Source: an uncultured Verrucomicrobia subdivision 3 bacterium
Lineage (GTDB): Bacteria > Verrucomicrobiota > Verrucomicrobiia > Limisphaerales > UBA11358
Reading direction: 5' to 3'
DNA length: 64,000 nt
Assembly (NCBI GenBank): GCA_903850425.1
Contig: CAINLR010000109.1
Location: forward strand, 1 to 64,000
The notes under the pieces are model-generated. The model searched no databases. It saw only the letters and a program-made list of their open reading frames with translations, and was not told where the DNA came from. Numbering within the stretch: position 1 is the stretch's first letter; every line of letters begins with the position of its first letter. A program made the translations under genes and the position numbers. Below, piece after piece: positions 18,096-26,960 of this stretch.

Positions 18096-20306
18096 ATGCG
18101 GATGTCATCCTCGGTCGCCTCCACCCTCAAGACGCTCTGGCTTGCCGGCGTCTGCTTTTTGTTGTCCGTCGCGCACGGGCAGAATAACGTCAACGTGCGC
18201 GTCATGGCGGCGAACCTGAACGGCAACACGCAGAGCTACCAGCCGTTCGCCCTCCGCATCCTGCAAGGCCTCAAGCCGGACGTGGTGGCCATTCAGGAAT
18301 TTAATTACACCAGCACGAACGGTCTGGGCGTCAACACCCCCGCCGCGTTCCGCGAAATGCTGGATACGGCGTTCGGCACCAGCTTTGTTTACTTCCGTGA
18401 AAGCGGCAGTTACAACATTCCCAATGGTATCATCAGCCGTTATCCGATTTTGAATTCGGGGTCTTGGACCGGGAGTGCGCCGGATCGCGGCTACGCGTGG
18501 GCGCAAATCCAGTTGCCCGGCACCAACACGCTTTATATCGTCAGCGTGCATCTGCTCACAAAAGATGCGCCCACGCGGTCCACCGAGGCCACGGCGCTGA
18601 AAAACCTGATTCAATCAAACTTCCCGACGAATGCGTGGGTGGTTCTTGCCGGCGATTTCAACACAGACACGCGCACGGAATCCACCACGATGACGACCTG
18701 CGACAGTTATTTGAGCGACAATCCGATTCCGGTTGACGATCTCGGCAATTCGGACACGAGCATCAATCGCAACCACCCCCATGATTATGTTATGCCGAGC
18801 TTTAATCTGACGAATTTGGAAACGGCCACGGTTTTTCCAACGCACATTTATTCCAATGGGTTGGTTTTTGATTCACGCGTTTACAGCAATCTCAACGATT
18901 TTGCGCCGGCGCAATCCGCCGATTCCGGCCTGGCCCAGCACATGGCGGTGATGAAGGATTTTTCCATCCCCGCCGGCCCGGCCACCAATCCGCCGGCCAT
19001 CCTCACACAGCCGCAGGGCCAGACGAACGCCGTGGGCGCGACCATTTCTTTCTCCGTAGCCGCCAGCGGCAGCGGCACGCTGAATTATCAATGGCTGTTC
19101 AATGGCACGAACATTTCCGGCGCGACGGCGAATCCGCTGGTGCTGGCCAATGTTCAGCTCACGAGCTCTGGAAATTATTCCGTCACCATCACCAATATCA
19201 TTGGCAGCGTCACCAGTTCCAATGCGCTGCTCACCGTGACCAATGCGCCGCCGGCCATTTCCATTCCGCCGCAAAGCCAGAACATTCTCGCCGGCCAAAC
19301 CGCCGTCTTCGGCGTGACGGCCAGCGGGACCCTGCCGCTGAATTTTCAATGGCTGCTGGGCGGCACAAACATTTTCGGCGCGACCACGAATCCGTTTGTG
19401 CTCACCAATGTGCAAGCTACGAACGCCGGCAATTATTCCGTCGTCATCACGAACGTCGCCGGCAGCGTGACCAGTTCCGTGGCGACGCTGGCCCTGCTGT
19501 TCACCAACCCGGTGGTATTTGCCCAATGGAATTTTAACAGCGTTCCGCCGGACGGCAGCACGACCACCGGCACGACCACGCCCGCCATTGGCAGCGGCAC
19601 GGCCGCGCTGATCGGTGGGGCCACCGCGACTTTTGCCACCGGCGACGCCACGTTTGATCCGGCCGGCAGCACGGACAATTCCGGCTGGAATACGACGACC
19701 TATCCAACGCAAGGCACCGCCAACAAGTCGCGCGGCGCGCAGTTTGCCGTCAGCACGGCGGGTAAACAAAACATCTCCGTCAGTTGGAGTTCGCAGGCCA
19801 GCAACACGGGTAGCAAATACGGCCGGCTGCAATACACCACCAATGGCACTGACTTTGTTGATTTTCCAGCCGCCTTCACCAATGGCACCGCCTTCACCGT
19901 GAAGACGAACAGCCTCGCCGGGATTCCAGGCGTCAGCGACAACCCAAGTTTTGCCATTCGGTTTGTCGCCGAATTTGAAAGCACCGCTATCGGCACGACC
20001 AACGGCAATTACGTCGCCGCCGGCACCACCTACGGCACCAGCGGAACGATGCGCTACGACATGGTTTCCTTTTCCGGCACCGCCATTCTGGCTGGCATGC
20101 CAGCGGTTTTGGGCGCGCCAGTAATTGCCGGCGGCCAAGTTGGCTTCACCATTTCCGGCAGTGCGGGAGTAAACTACGTCGTGCAGACTGCCACCAACCT
20201 CGGAGCAGCCAGTTGGATTCCGATCTACACGAATGTTGCGCCGTTCAGCTTCAGCGATACGAACCAGACTGGCAGGCAGAAATTCTACCGCGCGGTTTCG
20301 CAATAA
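18096..20306 (+). CDS. secreted endonuclease/exonuclease/phosphatase-fold protein with Ig-like domains
   Basis: A 736-aa exported protein. After a signal peptide (TLWLAGVCFLLSVAHG) comes an EEP (DNase I-like) domain: VMAANLNGN, DVVAIQEFNY, IVSVHLLTK, VVLAGDFNTDT and HPHDYVM provide the usual Asn, Glu, Asp-x-Asn and His motifs. Two I-set-like domains follow (about 296-385 and 387-470), each with the YQW/FQWLF-G-TNI-GAT pattern and GNYSV-ITN. A further beta-rich region and the C-terminal VGFTISGSAGVNYVVQTATN ... FYRAV module, frequent in Verrucomicrobia exoproteins, end the chain. A likely role is extracellular nuclease or phosphodiesterase; the substrate is not shown. Confidence 0.88.
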   Translation: MRMSSSVASTLKTLWLAGVCFLLSVAHGQNNVNVRVMAANLNGNTQSYQPFALRILQGLKPDVVAIQEFNYTSTNGLGVNTPAAFREMLDTAFGTSFVYFRESGSYNIPNGIISRYPILNSGSWTGSAPDRGYAWAQIQLPGTNTLYIVSVHLLTKDAPTRSTEATALKNLIQSNFPTNAWVVLAGDFNTDTRTESTTMTTCDSYLSDNPIPVDDLGNSDTSINRNHPHDYVMPSFNLTNLETATVFPTHIYSNGLVFDSRVYSNLNDFAPAQSADSGLAQHMAVMKDFSIPAGPATNPPAILTQPQGQTNAVGATISFSVAASGSGTLNYQWLFNGTNISGATANPLVLANVQLTSSGNYSVTITNIIGSVTSSNALLTVTNAPPAISIPPQSQNILAGQTAVFGVTASGTLPLNFQWLLGGTNIFGATTNPFVLTNVQATNAGNYSVVITNVAGSVTSSVATLALLFTNPVVFAQWNFNSVPPDGSTTTGTTTPAIGSGTAALIGGATATFATGDATFDPAGSTDNSGWNTTTYPTQGTANKSRGAQFAVSTAGKQNISVSWSSQASNTGSKYGRLQYTTNGTDFVDFPAAFTNGTAFTVKTNSLAGIPGVSDNPSFAIRFVAEFESTAIGTTNGNYVAAGTTYGTSGTMRYDMVSFSGTAILAGMPAVLGAPVIAGGQVGFTISGSAGVNYVVQTATNLGAASWIPIYTNVAPFSFSDTNQTGRQKFYRAVSQ

Positions 20307-20310
20307 TGCT

Positions 20311-20380
20311 TGGAGCGCGGACAGCCTTGTCCGCGAGTGGCTGCAAGTGCGGTTCGCGCGGACAAGGCTGTCCGCACTCC
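20311..20380. repeat. palindromic element between convergent genes
   Basis: GGAGCGCGGACAGCCTTGTC at the left and GACAAGGCTGTCCGCACTCC at the right form a long inverted repeat with a 20-odd-base loop. It lies directly between the nuclease gene and the convergent CsgG-like gene and could stop transcription from both sides. Its form suggests a dispersed element. Confidence 0.8.
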
Positions 20381-20387
20381 GTTGAAG

Positions 20388-21365
20388 TTATTTCGCCTTG
20401 ACCGTCCAGCCTTGCTGGATGGCGACATCGCCCGTGTAGGATGCGCGGCTGCGATCTTCCTTCACGCCGGACAAGGTGACTTCGCCGATCAACTTTTCAT
20501 CGGTGAAAACCACGTTGCCTTTGTCATCCTTCACATCGTTCGTCTGGTAGATGTTAACCTTGTCGCCGTCCTTGAATCCCTGGTTGCTGCCCACCGAAAC
20601 AATGATCGTGTCTTTGCTGGCCACCGCGAGCACTTTGCCCGGCGCGTGTTTGATCGCATCCGTCGCGGCCGCAGCCGTGGCGGCTTGCGCGGATTTTTGC
20701 TTCACGCGGCCGGATTGCGGCAGCGTCGCGCCCTGCACCTCGGCGATGATTTGCTGCAAAGTCTTTTCCGTGGCCTTGCCCAGGGCGCTATCCATGAATT
20801 CAGAATTGCCAAAACCAATGTTGCCGCCGCGGCCGCCCACATTCACGCCGGTGTCGAAGCCGCCGCCCTTTTGCGACGCCGAGGAGGAACCGGTCTTGAC
20901 GATCTTGCGATTGGCCGCATCCACCAGCCGCCAGTCAATCCGCACATCCGCCGTGGTTTGATGGACACCGAGATTGCCAAAATTGCCCGGCACAAAACCG
21001 CCGAGACCGATATGTGTTTCCTTGTTGCCGAAGCGCGTCACCTTGGCGGTGAACATGAAGTCCGCCGCCGCGAACCCGCCCTTGTCCACTTTCTGCGTCT
21101 GATCCACCCAGCCGTCCTGTCCCATCGCGATTTCATTTTTCAGGTCGCCGAGCTGGTTGACTTCGAGCATTTGAAATTTATTGATCTTGCCGAGTTCGGT
21201 CGTGAGCATTTCACCCAAGCCTTCGCCCAACGCGGGCTGCCAGTTGGCGATGACCGTGCTATCGCCGCTGAACGGCGCGACGAAACAGGTGGGGAGGTCA
21301 TCGGCGAAAACGCGGCTGGTGGCCAGTGAAGCACCGACAACAATGGTGGAAAGAATTTTCTTCAT
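20388..21365 (-). CDS. CsgG/HfaB-family exported protein
   Basis: A 325-aa protein from ATG 21365 (MKKILSTIVVGASLATSRVFA, a good signal peptide); the track's longer start adds 18 residues that would precede the signal. The fold pattern of the CsgG family is visible: GEGLGEMLTTELGKINKFQM, VDKGGFAAADFMFTAKVTRF, VRIDWRLVDAANRKIVKTGS and the following glycine-rich stretch. CsgG proteins form outer-membrane pores or act in assembly of surface fibres. Here there is no lipobox cysteine after the signal, so it may be a soluble periplasmic relative. The C-terminal 100 residues (VSVGSNQGFKDGDKVNIYQT) look like a separate SH3/FlgT-like module. No curli genes are adjacent. Confidence 0.8.
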   Translation of the reverse strand: MKKILSTIVVGASLATSRVFADDLPTCFVAPFSGDSTVIANWQPALGEGLGEMLTTELGKINKFQMLEVNQLGDLKNEIAMGQDGWVDQTQKVDKGGFAAADFMFTAKVTRFGNKETHIGLGGFVPGNFGNLGVHQTTADVRIDWRLVDAANRKIVKTGSSSASQKGGGFDTGVNVGGRGGNIGFGNSEFMDSALGKATEKTLQQIIAEVQGATLPQSGRVKQKSAQAATAAAATDAIKHAPGKVLAVASKDTIIVSVGSNQGFKDGDKVNIYQTNDVKDDKGNVVFTDEKLIGEVTLSGVKEDRSRASYTGDVAIQQGWTVKAK

Positions 21366-21562
21366 GCCGATTCTTTGCCAAACCGCCCCCGGCAGGTCAA
21401 CCAGAAATTGGCCGAACATTCCGGAGTTGCTGTCGCAGCAAGTTAACGCAACGCCACGTCGCTGCGGCCCAAATTGCAGATCGGAAATGGGAAGTTAAGC
21501 ATCGCTGCCTGACGTTGGCTGCATCGGTGTTGGCGCCGTGGCGCGCACGTCTTTTTGGAAAT

Positions 21563-21595
21563 GGAAAAAGCCGCTCCGGCTTTCCGGGGCGGCTT
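21563..21595 (-). terminator. Rho-independent terminator
   Basis: On the minus strand a 12-bp stem (AAGCCGCCCCGG / CCGGAGCGGCTT, loop AAAG) is followed by a T run. It lies about 30 bases after the stop of the gene ending at 21627, as expected for its terminator. Confidence 0.8.
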
Positions 21596-21626
21596 GGTTT
21601 GCGTTCGTCAATTAGTTGGTGGTCGG

Positions 21627-22193
21627 TCAGTTTTTCAACCGGAAGAACAGATTCCCCTTGGGCGGCGCATTGGTCACGCTGTTGTTGACGATGGCACCGA
21701 GGTAATTGCCCCACGTCGGCGTGGCGAGGTTGGCGTTGGTTTGCAGCATCCAGCCGGTGACCGATGGCGGCCACGACACGATGGCTTGATTGCCGCCATA
21801 GGTGATGGTGAGCAACGGTGCGCCGGGCGTTTGCACGGCATAGAGCGACCAGAAGCCGCCGGTCAAAGAATAATTGCCGCCAGTCATCGCCCCGCTGGCA
21901 TCCGGCTGGCCAATGGTGCCGCTAACTTGATAAGTGCCACCCGTGCTGGTGCCGCCACCGTCGGCGATTTTATACCAGTCCACCGAGTAGCTTTGGGCGC
22001 TAACGGAGACGGTGACGGCGAGAAAGGCCAGCAACGTGCCGAACATCCGCCAGGTTTTGGACTGCGCCAGCCCTCTGGCGCTTTGCCAGGCGGAATTTGC
22101 GCCACGGTTCAAGAGCGGCAGAGGACTGCCGCACTCCAAGACGCTTCGCGCCCTCCATGCGCCTGTTTCAATAGTCAATGGACTCATTTTCAT
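21627..22193 (-). CDS. small exported protein with repeat-interrupted signal peptide
   Basis: The mature part (SYSVDWYKIADGGGTSTGGTYQ ... GQPDASGAMTGGNYSLTGGFWS) is a small exported beta domain found widely in Verrucomicrobia, ending in FFRLKN. A Sec signal (MFGTLLAFLAVTVSVSAQ) begins at codon 50, while the in-frame ATG at 22193 adds 49 residues. Of these, about 35 (from RSVLECGSPLPLLNRGANS onward) are encoded by a palindromic repeat. Without it the start would read MKMSPLTIETGAWRMFGTLL, a normal signal peptide, so a repeat appears to have inserted in frame. Translation from 22046 (the internal ATG) would also restore a usable signal. Function unknown. Confidence 0.75.
   Translation of the reverse strand: MKMSPLTIETGAWRARSVLECGSPLPLLNRGANSAWQSARGLAQSKTWRMFGTLLAFLAVTVSVSAQSYSVDWYKIADGGGTSTGGTYQVSGTIGQPDASGAMTGGNYSLTGGFWSLYAVQTPGAPLLTITYGGNQAIVSWPPSVTGWMLQTNANLATPTWGNYLGAIVNNSVTNAPPKGNLFFRLKN
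22048..22152. repeat. palindromic repeat inside a signal-peptide coding region
   Basis: Inverted segments GCCAGCCCTCTGGC and GCGGCAGAGGACTGCCGC, with ends GCCAGGTTTTGGACTGCG and GCACTCCAAGACGCTTCGCG, make a 105-base (35-codon) block inside the ORF. The limits are approximate. Confidence 0.65.
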
Positions 22194-22238
22194 AATTGCC
22201 TTATTTTCTTTTTAATTTATGGAACGTTCATGCCAACC

Positions 22239-22298
22239 GGTGGCAGCCGACGTGCGGAGGCGCTGACTGGTTTTTGAGCCTCATCACCTCGGCTGCCA
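22239..22298. repeat. MITE-like repeat, short copy
   Basis: Terminal inverted repeats GGTGGCAGCCGACGTGCGGA and AGCCTCATCACCTCGGCTGC bound a 60-base element. A longer copy with the same ends lies inside xseA at 27905-27998. Confidence 0.75.
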
Positions 22299-22313
22299 CG
22301 AATGATCAATATC

Positions 22314-25300
22314 TCATTGGATGGCCATGATGATGCCGTTGGTGATGTAGAGCGTATGGCCGCCAATCAGGAGGTTGGTGTTGACTCCGCCGGTGATGGC
22401 GTTGGCGGAAAGATTGGTCAAGCCCGCGCCGTTGCCGGTGACCACGCCGGCAATGAACGCCTGCGTCTGGCCGGAGCCGATGCGGATTATGTTGGTGTCC
22501 GTGGCCGAGCCCATGTTTCCAATGTCAATGTTGGAACTGCCCGTGGTGATGTTCCAGCCAGCCTGATAACCCAAGCCAATGTTGTAGCTGCCAGTGGTGT
22601 TTTGGTTAAGCGACTGATAACCGTCGGCAGTGTTGTTATTGCCGGTGCTGTTGTTCCAAAGCGCGCTGCCTCCGTTGGCGGCATTGTTGTTGCCGCTGGT
22701 GTTTTGGTTAAGCGACCAATAGCCGCTTGCGGTATTGTTGTTACCGGTGGTGTTGTTCCAAAGCGCGCTGCCACCATTGGCGAGGTTGCCGTTGCCAGTT
22801 GTGTTGCTCGCCAGCGCCTGATAGCCGACGGCTGCATTGTTCAAAGCTGAATACGCCGAGGGGCCGGTCAAATTCACGTTCGTCAAACCCGCGCCATTGC
22901 CAGTGATGACGCCAGCAATCAACGCCAGCGTCTGAACGTCGCCAATGCGGATAATATTGTTGTCCGTGGCCAGCCCCGCGCTTCCAATAATAATGTTGGA
23001 ACTGCCCGTTGTATTGTAGTAACCCGCCATGCTGCCCAGCGCGATGTTGTTACTGCCGGTGGAGTTATTATAGAGCGCATTCCAACCTTCCGCCGTGTTG
23101 TTATAGCCGCTGCTATTATTCGCCAATGCCTGAAAGCCATTGCCGGTATTGTAATAGCCGCTGGTATTGCCGCCAAGCGCCCCTTCACCGGCTGCTGTAT
23201 TGTCGCTCCCCGTGGCATTGCTATACAACGTGCCATTGCCATAAGCCGTGTTCCCACTGCCGATGGTATTTTGCTGCATCGCTTGAATACCCGCCGCCGT
23301 GTTGCCGGTGCCGCTAGAGTTGAGGTGCAGCGCCTGCCAGCCAAGGGCGGTGTTGCCCAGGCCACTCATGGTCAGGTTGCCGGCCCCGGCACCGACAAAA
23401 ATGTTCTTCGTTCCGAACGCCTGGAGCAAGGGGCTCCCGCCCGAGTAGAGGATTCCCGCCGTCGCCGTCGTGGCGGGCAGATACAAGTTGCTACTCACCG
23501 TTATATTCCCTGCGAAACCCGCGCCATTGAGATTGGTCAAACCCGCGCCGTTGCCGGTGATGATGCCGGCAATGAACGCCTGCGTCTGGCCGGAGCCGAT
23601 GCGGATGATGTTGTTGTCTGTGGACAAGCCCATGTTGCCAATGTCAATGTTGCTGCTGCCCGTGGTTGGGTTGTAACCTGCCTGAAAACCCAAGGCGATA
23701 TTATTGCTGCCGGTCGTATTACTGGTAAGCGCCTGAAATCCGTCTGCCGTATTATTTTTTCCGCTCGTGTTGCTCACCAGTGCCGCCTCGCCATTTGCGG
23801 TGTTGTTGCTCCCGCTTGTGTTGCTGGCCAGCGCGAAGAATCCTGCGGCGGTATTCAAAGAACCAATCGTGTTATTCTGCATGGCCGAAACCCCATAGGC
23901 GGTGTTCTCAATTCCGATCGTGTTCGACCGGAGCGCATTTACACCGCTGGCGGTGTTCTGAAATCCGGTCGTGTTGGCGGACAACGCGCTCAAGCCGCTC
24001 GCCGTGTTGTCGAAGCCGGTCGTGTTGTTCAGAAGCGTTTGGAAGCCAACGGCGGTATTATCGTTGGCGGTCGTGTTGTTGAAAAGCGCATGGTAACCGG
24101 CAGCGGTATTCAGAGAGCCGCTCGTATTGTTTTGCAATGCACCACTTCCACTGGCCGTGTTTTGGTAGCCGGACGTATTCGCGTAAAGCGCCCAGTCGCC
24201 GACGGCCATGTTTTGATATCCGCTGGTGTTGTAAAAAAGCGCCAATTGTCCGAAAGCCTCGTTGGCCCATCCATTCGTGTTGGTGTTGAGTGCCTCGTAG
24301 CCAACGGCGGTATTGCCGCCCGCAGTCGTATTGTTTTGGAGTGCTCCGTAACCACAAGCTGTGTTCTGGCTGGCGGTGGTGTTGGCAGCAAGGGCATACG
24401 AACCGCAGGCTGTGTTCACGCCACCACTGGTATTGCTAAAAAGCGCGTGATCGCCAACGGCGGTCAGCCAGCCTCCCGTGGTGTTGAATAAAAGAGAATC
24501 CGTTCCCACAGATGTGTTCTGGATACCGGTAGTATTATTAACCAAAGCGGCTTGGCCGACGGCGGTGTTATTATAGCCGGTTGTATTGGATTGCAAGGCA
24601 GCTTGGCCAACGGCAGTGTTATAACCTCCAGTCGTATTGTGTTGCAGCGCATCAACACCGTTGGCGGTGTTGTCACTGCCGGTAGTGTTGGCGGCAAGCG
24701 CCAGATAGCCATTGGCCGCGTTTCCCAGCGCGGAGCTTGCTGAAGGTCCGGTCAAGTTCACGTTGGTCAAGCCTGCGCCGTTGCCATTAAATAAACCTAC
24801 GAATGAATTGCTCAGATTGTTGAATGTGCTGGCCCCGTTGAAAACATTGCCGCAATTGAAGGTCTGATAGGCATTGCTCGGCGGCAATGCAATCGTCAGC
24901 GTGGCGGCGGCGGAATAATGGGTGCCCGCATTTTGCACCGTGAGACTCGTCACTGCGCCGTTGACAACCGTGCAGGTGATGACCGCGTTGGAACCGCTGG
25001 CATCCGTGACCGTCACCAACGGAGCCGTCGTGTATCCCGCCCCGCCATTGGTGATGATGGTGTCCACAATGAACCCGGAAACAATGACCACACCCGCCGT
25101 GGCCTGGACGGTGGTGTTGGGAATGTTCAGCCGCGCGATGTTGCTGCTCAACAGACTGTCGGCCACCGTGCCGGTCAGGCTGGCTGCCGGCAGATTCGTC
25201 AGGCCGCCGCCATTGCCGGTGAACGTGCCGGTCAGGTTTGCGCCGGTGGCATTATTCGTCACCACGGCGGCAGGCAATTGCGCCAGCGGCACGGTGCCCA

Positions 25301-25712
25301 TGATGTTTGCCGCCGCCACCGAACCCGCATTGCCGGCAGTGGCGGCATAAATGGCGTAAGGCGTGGGCAGGATGGACTGGCGGGGACTCAAGGGACTGAA
25401 CGCGCCGCCGCCATTGGTGCGTGCGGCCAACTCCAGCCAGTAATTGGAACCGTTGAACACTGCGCCAAAGTCCAGCGCGACGGTGAACAGGCCGTTGGTG
25501 ATGCCAGTGGCGGCATTGGTCAGCGCGCCACGCGCCGTGCCATTGGTCGTGGCATCGTAAATGGTAAAGCGCAAATCGTAAATGCCCGTGGCGGGATTCG
25601 CGCCGTCATTGAGCCGGCCATTGTAGGTGAAGGCCGTGCCTTGGGCGGCGACGTGATTGATTCCGGCAAGCATTGCCAGCGCGATGAGCAGGTTTTGAAT
25701 TTTATTTTTCAT
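22314..25712 (-). CDS. giant exported adhesin/fibre-like protein with 17-residue repeats
   Basis: An 1132-aa exported protein. Order: signal peptide (LIALAMLAGINHVAAQ), an N-terminal domain (GTAFTYNGRLNDGANPATGI ... FTIYD) common at the start of such proteins, a beta region, then about 30 copies of a 17-residue unit with consensus NTAxGxxALxxNTTGxx in three blocks. Each block closes with a segment like SSNIDIGNMG ... NIIRIGSGQTQAF, then GNGAGLTN. Period-17 units of this kind resemble the beta-roll heads of trimeric autotransporters and phage tail fibres, but no membrane anchor or S74 chaperone domain is present at the C-terminus (ending NGIIMAIQ). A surface or extracellular fibre role is inferred. 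It has no close operon partner. Confidence 0.8.
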   Translation of the reverse strand: MKNKIQNLLIALAMLAGINHVAAQGTAFTYNGRLNDGANPATGIYDLRFTIYDATTNGTARGALTNAATGITNGLFTVALDFGAVFNGSNYWLELAARTNGGGAFSPLSPRQSILPTPYAIYAATAGNAGSVAAANIMGTVPLAQLPAAVVTNNATGANLTGTFTGNGGGLTNLPAASLTGTVADSLLSSNIARLNIPNTTVQATAGVVIVSGFIVDTIITNGGAGYTTAPLVTVTDASGSNAVITCTVVNGAVTSLTVQNAGTHYSAAATLTIALPPSNAYQTFNCGNVFNGASTFNNLSNSFVGLFNGNGAGLTNVNLTGPSASSALGNAANGYLALAANTTGSDNTANGVDALQHNTTGGYNTAVGQAALQSNTTGYNNTAVGQAALVNNTTGIQNTSVGTDSLLFNTTGGWLTAVGDHALFSNTSGGVNTACGSYALAANTTASQNTACGYGALQNNTTAGGNTAVGYEALNTNTNGWANEAFGQLALFYNTSGYQNMAVGDWALYANTSGYQNTASGSGALQNNTSGSLNTAAGYHALFNNTTANDNTAVGFQTLLNNTTGFDNTASGLSALSANTTGFQNTASGVNALRSNTIGIENTAYGVSAMQNNTIGSLNTAAGFFALASNTSGSNNTANGEAALVSNTSGKNNTADGFQALTSNTTGSNNIALGFQAGYNPTTGSSNIDIGNMGLSTDNNIIRIGSGQTQAFIAGIITGNGAGLTNLNGAGFAGNITVSSNLYLPATTATAGILYSGGSPLLQAFGTKNIFVGAGAGNLTMSGLGNTALGWQALHLNSSGTGNTAAGIQAMQQNTIGSGNTAYGNGTLYSNATGSDNTAAGEGALGGNTSGYYNTGNGFQALANNSSGYNNTAEGWNALYNNSTGSNNIALGSMAGYYNTTGSSNIIIGSAGLATDNNIIRIGDVQTLALIAGVITGNGAGLTNVNLTGPSAYSALNNAAVGYQALASNTTGNGNLANGGSALWNNTTGNNNTASGYWSLNQNTSGNNNAANGGSALWNNSTGNNNTADGYQSLNQNTTGSYNIGLGYQAGWNITTGSSNIDIGNMGSATDTNIIRIGSGQTQAFIAGVVTGNGAGLTNLSANAITGGVNTNLLIGGHTLYITNGIIMAIQ
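22470..24745. repeat. 51-bp tandem coding repeats in three blocks
   Basis: The DNA repeats at 51-base spacing match the 17-aa protein unit. About 20 units fill roughly 23650-24745, six or seven fill roughly 23000-23370, and five fill roughly 22530-22830. Neighbouring units differ at many third positions, so the array is old. Confidence 0.8.
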
Positions 25713-25835
25713 AGGTTTTGTTTTTGTAGGAGACGAGGAGACTCAAATCATTTGTATTGGAATCTTAATTAGAGCCTCCTTGCGTCGGCTCTTCCATTTT
25801 TATTGCGCCGGTAGGTTGGTTTGTGGGGATATGGT

Positions 25836-26555
25836 TCACGCATTCAGCGGGCGGTCCGGGGGCAGGTCGAGCTTGCTCCGCGTGCCCGCGCTGGCCGGGT
25901 CCGTGTGGGGGTATTCGCCATCGGCGGCGTGCTGGAGTTGGCGGCGGCGCACGGCCAGGGTTTCCACCATCTTGGCCAGTTGCTTGCGCAGCGTCGTGGC
26001 GTCGCCCTTTTTGCCGGTTTGATCCACTTTGGTTTGCTTGTAGGCATCCAGCGCGGCTTGCAGGTCGGTGCCATGCTGGGGGGTGATTTTGGGCAGGGTG
26101 TCCGTTTTGAGCTTGGCCACGATGTTGCCGGCGGCGGTTTCCAGCTCGGGACGGCTCACGTCAATGTTCGTGCCAATGCCATATTCGGGCAAAACCCCGT
26201 GGTTGCCTGCGTATTTGAGCTTGGCCTTGCTTTGGATGTAATGGATTTTGCCCAGCAACGTGCTTTTGGCGGTGCTTTCAGTGACGGTCTTGAGTTTGCC
26301 TTCCACGATGGCCTCGTTGGCGGCACCGGTGTATTGGCCGATGAATTGCAGGTCCTTTGACAGCGCGGTCATGAAGGCGGGGGTGATGATCAGGTCGTCC
26401 TGGATTTTAGCAAAGATGGCCGGATCGCTGTTGACCACGCCGGTGATGGTGCTGGTTCTGCTGATTTCCGCCAGTTGATGCTTGTCCAGCAGGCCGTGGT
26501 GTTTGGGGGTTTTGCCGCCTTCCGGGGCGGGCGTTGGGGTGGGAGTTTCGCTCAT
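25836..26555 (-). CDS. hypothetical cytoplasmic protein
   Basis: A 239-aa protein with no signal peptide or membrane helix and no family that I recognise. It opens with a Pro/Thr-rich tail (MSETPTPTPAPEGGKTPK), continues with mostly helical sequence (LLDKHQLAEISRTSTITGVV, FMTALSKDLQFIGQYTGAAN, KSTLLGKIHYIQSKAKLKYA), and ends in a basic stretch (RRRQLQHAADGEYPHTD). It lies upstream of the fibre gene on the same strand with 123 bases between; a weak 6-bp hairpin there (AGAGCC/GGCTCT) lacks a T run. Length and composition fit a real gene, and the ATG 26555 start is unambiguous. Confidence 0.6.
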   Translation of the reverse strand: MSETPTPTPAPEGGKTPKHHGLLDKHQLAEISRTSTITGVVNSDPAIFAKIQDDLIITPAFMTALSKDLQFIGQYTGAANEAIVEGKLKTVTESTAKSTLLGKIHYIQSKAKLKYAGNHGVLPEYGIGTNIDVSRPELETAAGNIVAKLKTDTLPKITPQHGTDLQAALDAYKQTKVDQTGKKGDATTLRKQLAKMVETLAVRRRQLQHAADGEYPHTDPASAGTRSKLDLPPDRPLNA

Positions 26556-26647
26556 AGGTTTGTTTGTTTCAGTGTTTTATTGCAAAGGCTCAAAGGGTTG
26601 CCCGCCGGGATATCCGCTGCTCGTCCCACCCCCATCCGCGGGGCGCA

Positions 26648-26896
26648 ATGGGCCGGCGCGAGCGCCGAAAAAAGCGGGATTTTGATGAGGTTTGGCGATT
26701 TTTCGGCAAATCCGTTGGGTTGGCGGCTTACTCCGTTGTTTCGCACCCCCACTCCATTGAAATGCCTGCCCACTCCCTGGCCGCAGATTGCCACTCCGTA
26801 GCTTCAGCTTACCACTCCCTAGCCACGAAGGCCGATGCCGTTTCAGTGGAGATCCGCACTCTGGCTCCGAAGATTTGCGCCGTGGTCTCAGATTAG
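26648..26896 (+). CDS. possible small heptapeptide-repeat protein
   Basis: An 82-aa ORF from ATG 26648. The first 30 residues (RKKRDFDEVWRFFGKSVGLA) are followed by seven-residue units such as AHSLAAD, CHSVASA and YHSLATK, ending at TAG 26896. A similar leader (RKKCRIWEFSGFYCDFRRFW) precedes 21-bp repeats at 39.3 kb in the same relative frame. That similarity is the only reason to consider it coding; the gene is otherwise unremarkable and lacks a clear ribosome site. It may be part of a dispersed DNA element. Confidence 0.3.
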   Translation: MGRRERRKKRDFDEVWRFFGKSVGLAAYSVVSHPHSIEMPAHSLAADCHSVASAYHSLATKADAVSVEIRTLAPKICAVVSD

Positions 26897-26960
26897 GCCG
26901 CCGTTGCCGTAGATGCTGACTCCGTTGCTCCGAAAACTCACTCCTTTGCGGTGGAAGGCT
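26740..26960. repeat. degenerate 21-bp tandem repeat
   Basis: About ten diverged units of 21 bases begin with CACTCC or a variant (CACTCCCTGGCCGCAGATTG, CACTCCGTAGCTTCAGCTTA). They share length and the ACTCC core with the more uniform array at 39450-39701. Confidence 0.65.

Noticed and set aside
16342-18219. A 625-aa plus-strand ORF
   Set aside because: It is antisense to dxs and xseB, which are certain. Its composition (Arg/His/Gly/Glu rich) is that of a high-GC shadow frame.
18873-20303. A 476-aa minus-strand ORF
   Set aside because: Antisense to the Ig-domain part of the exported nuclease; no signal or family.
23271-24491. A 406-aa plus-strand ORF across the 51-bp repeats
   Set aside because: It is the complement of the NTAxG repeats; periodicity comes from the true gene on the other strand.
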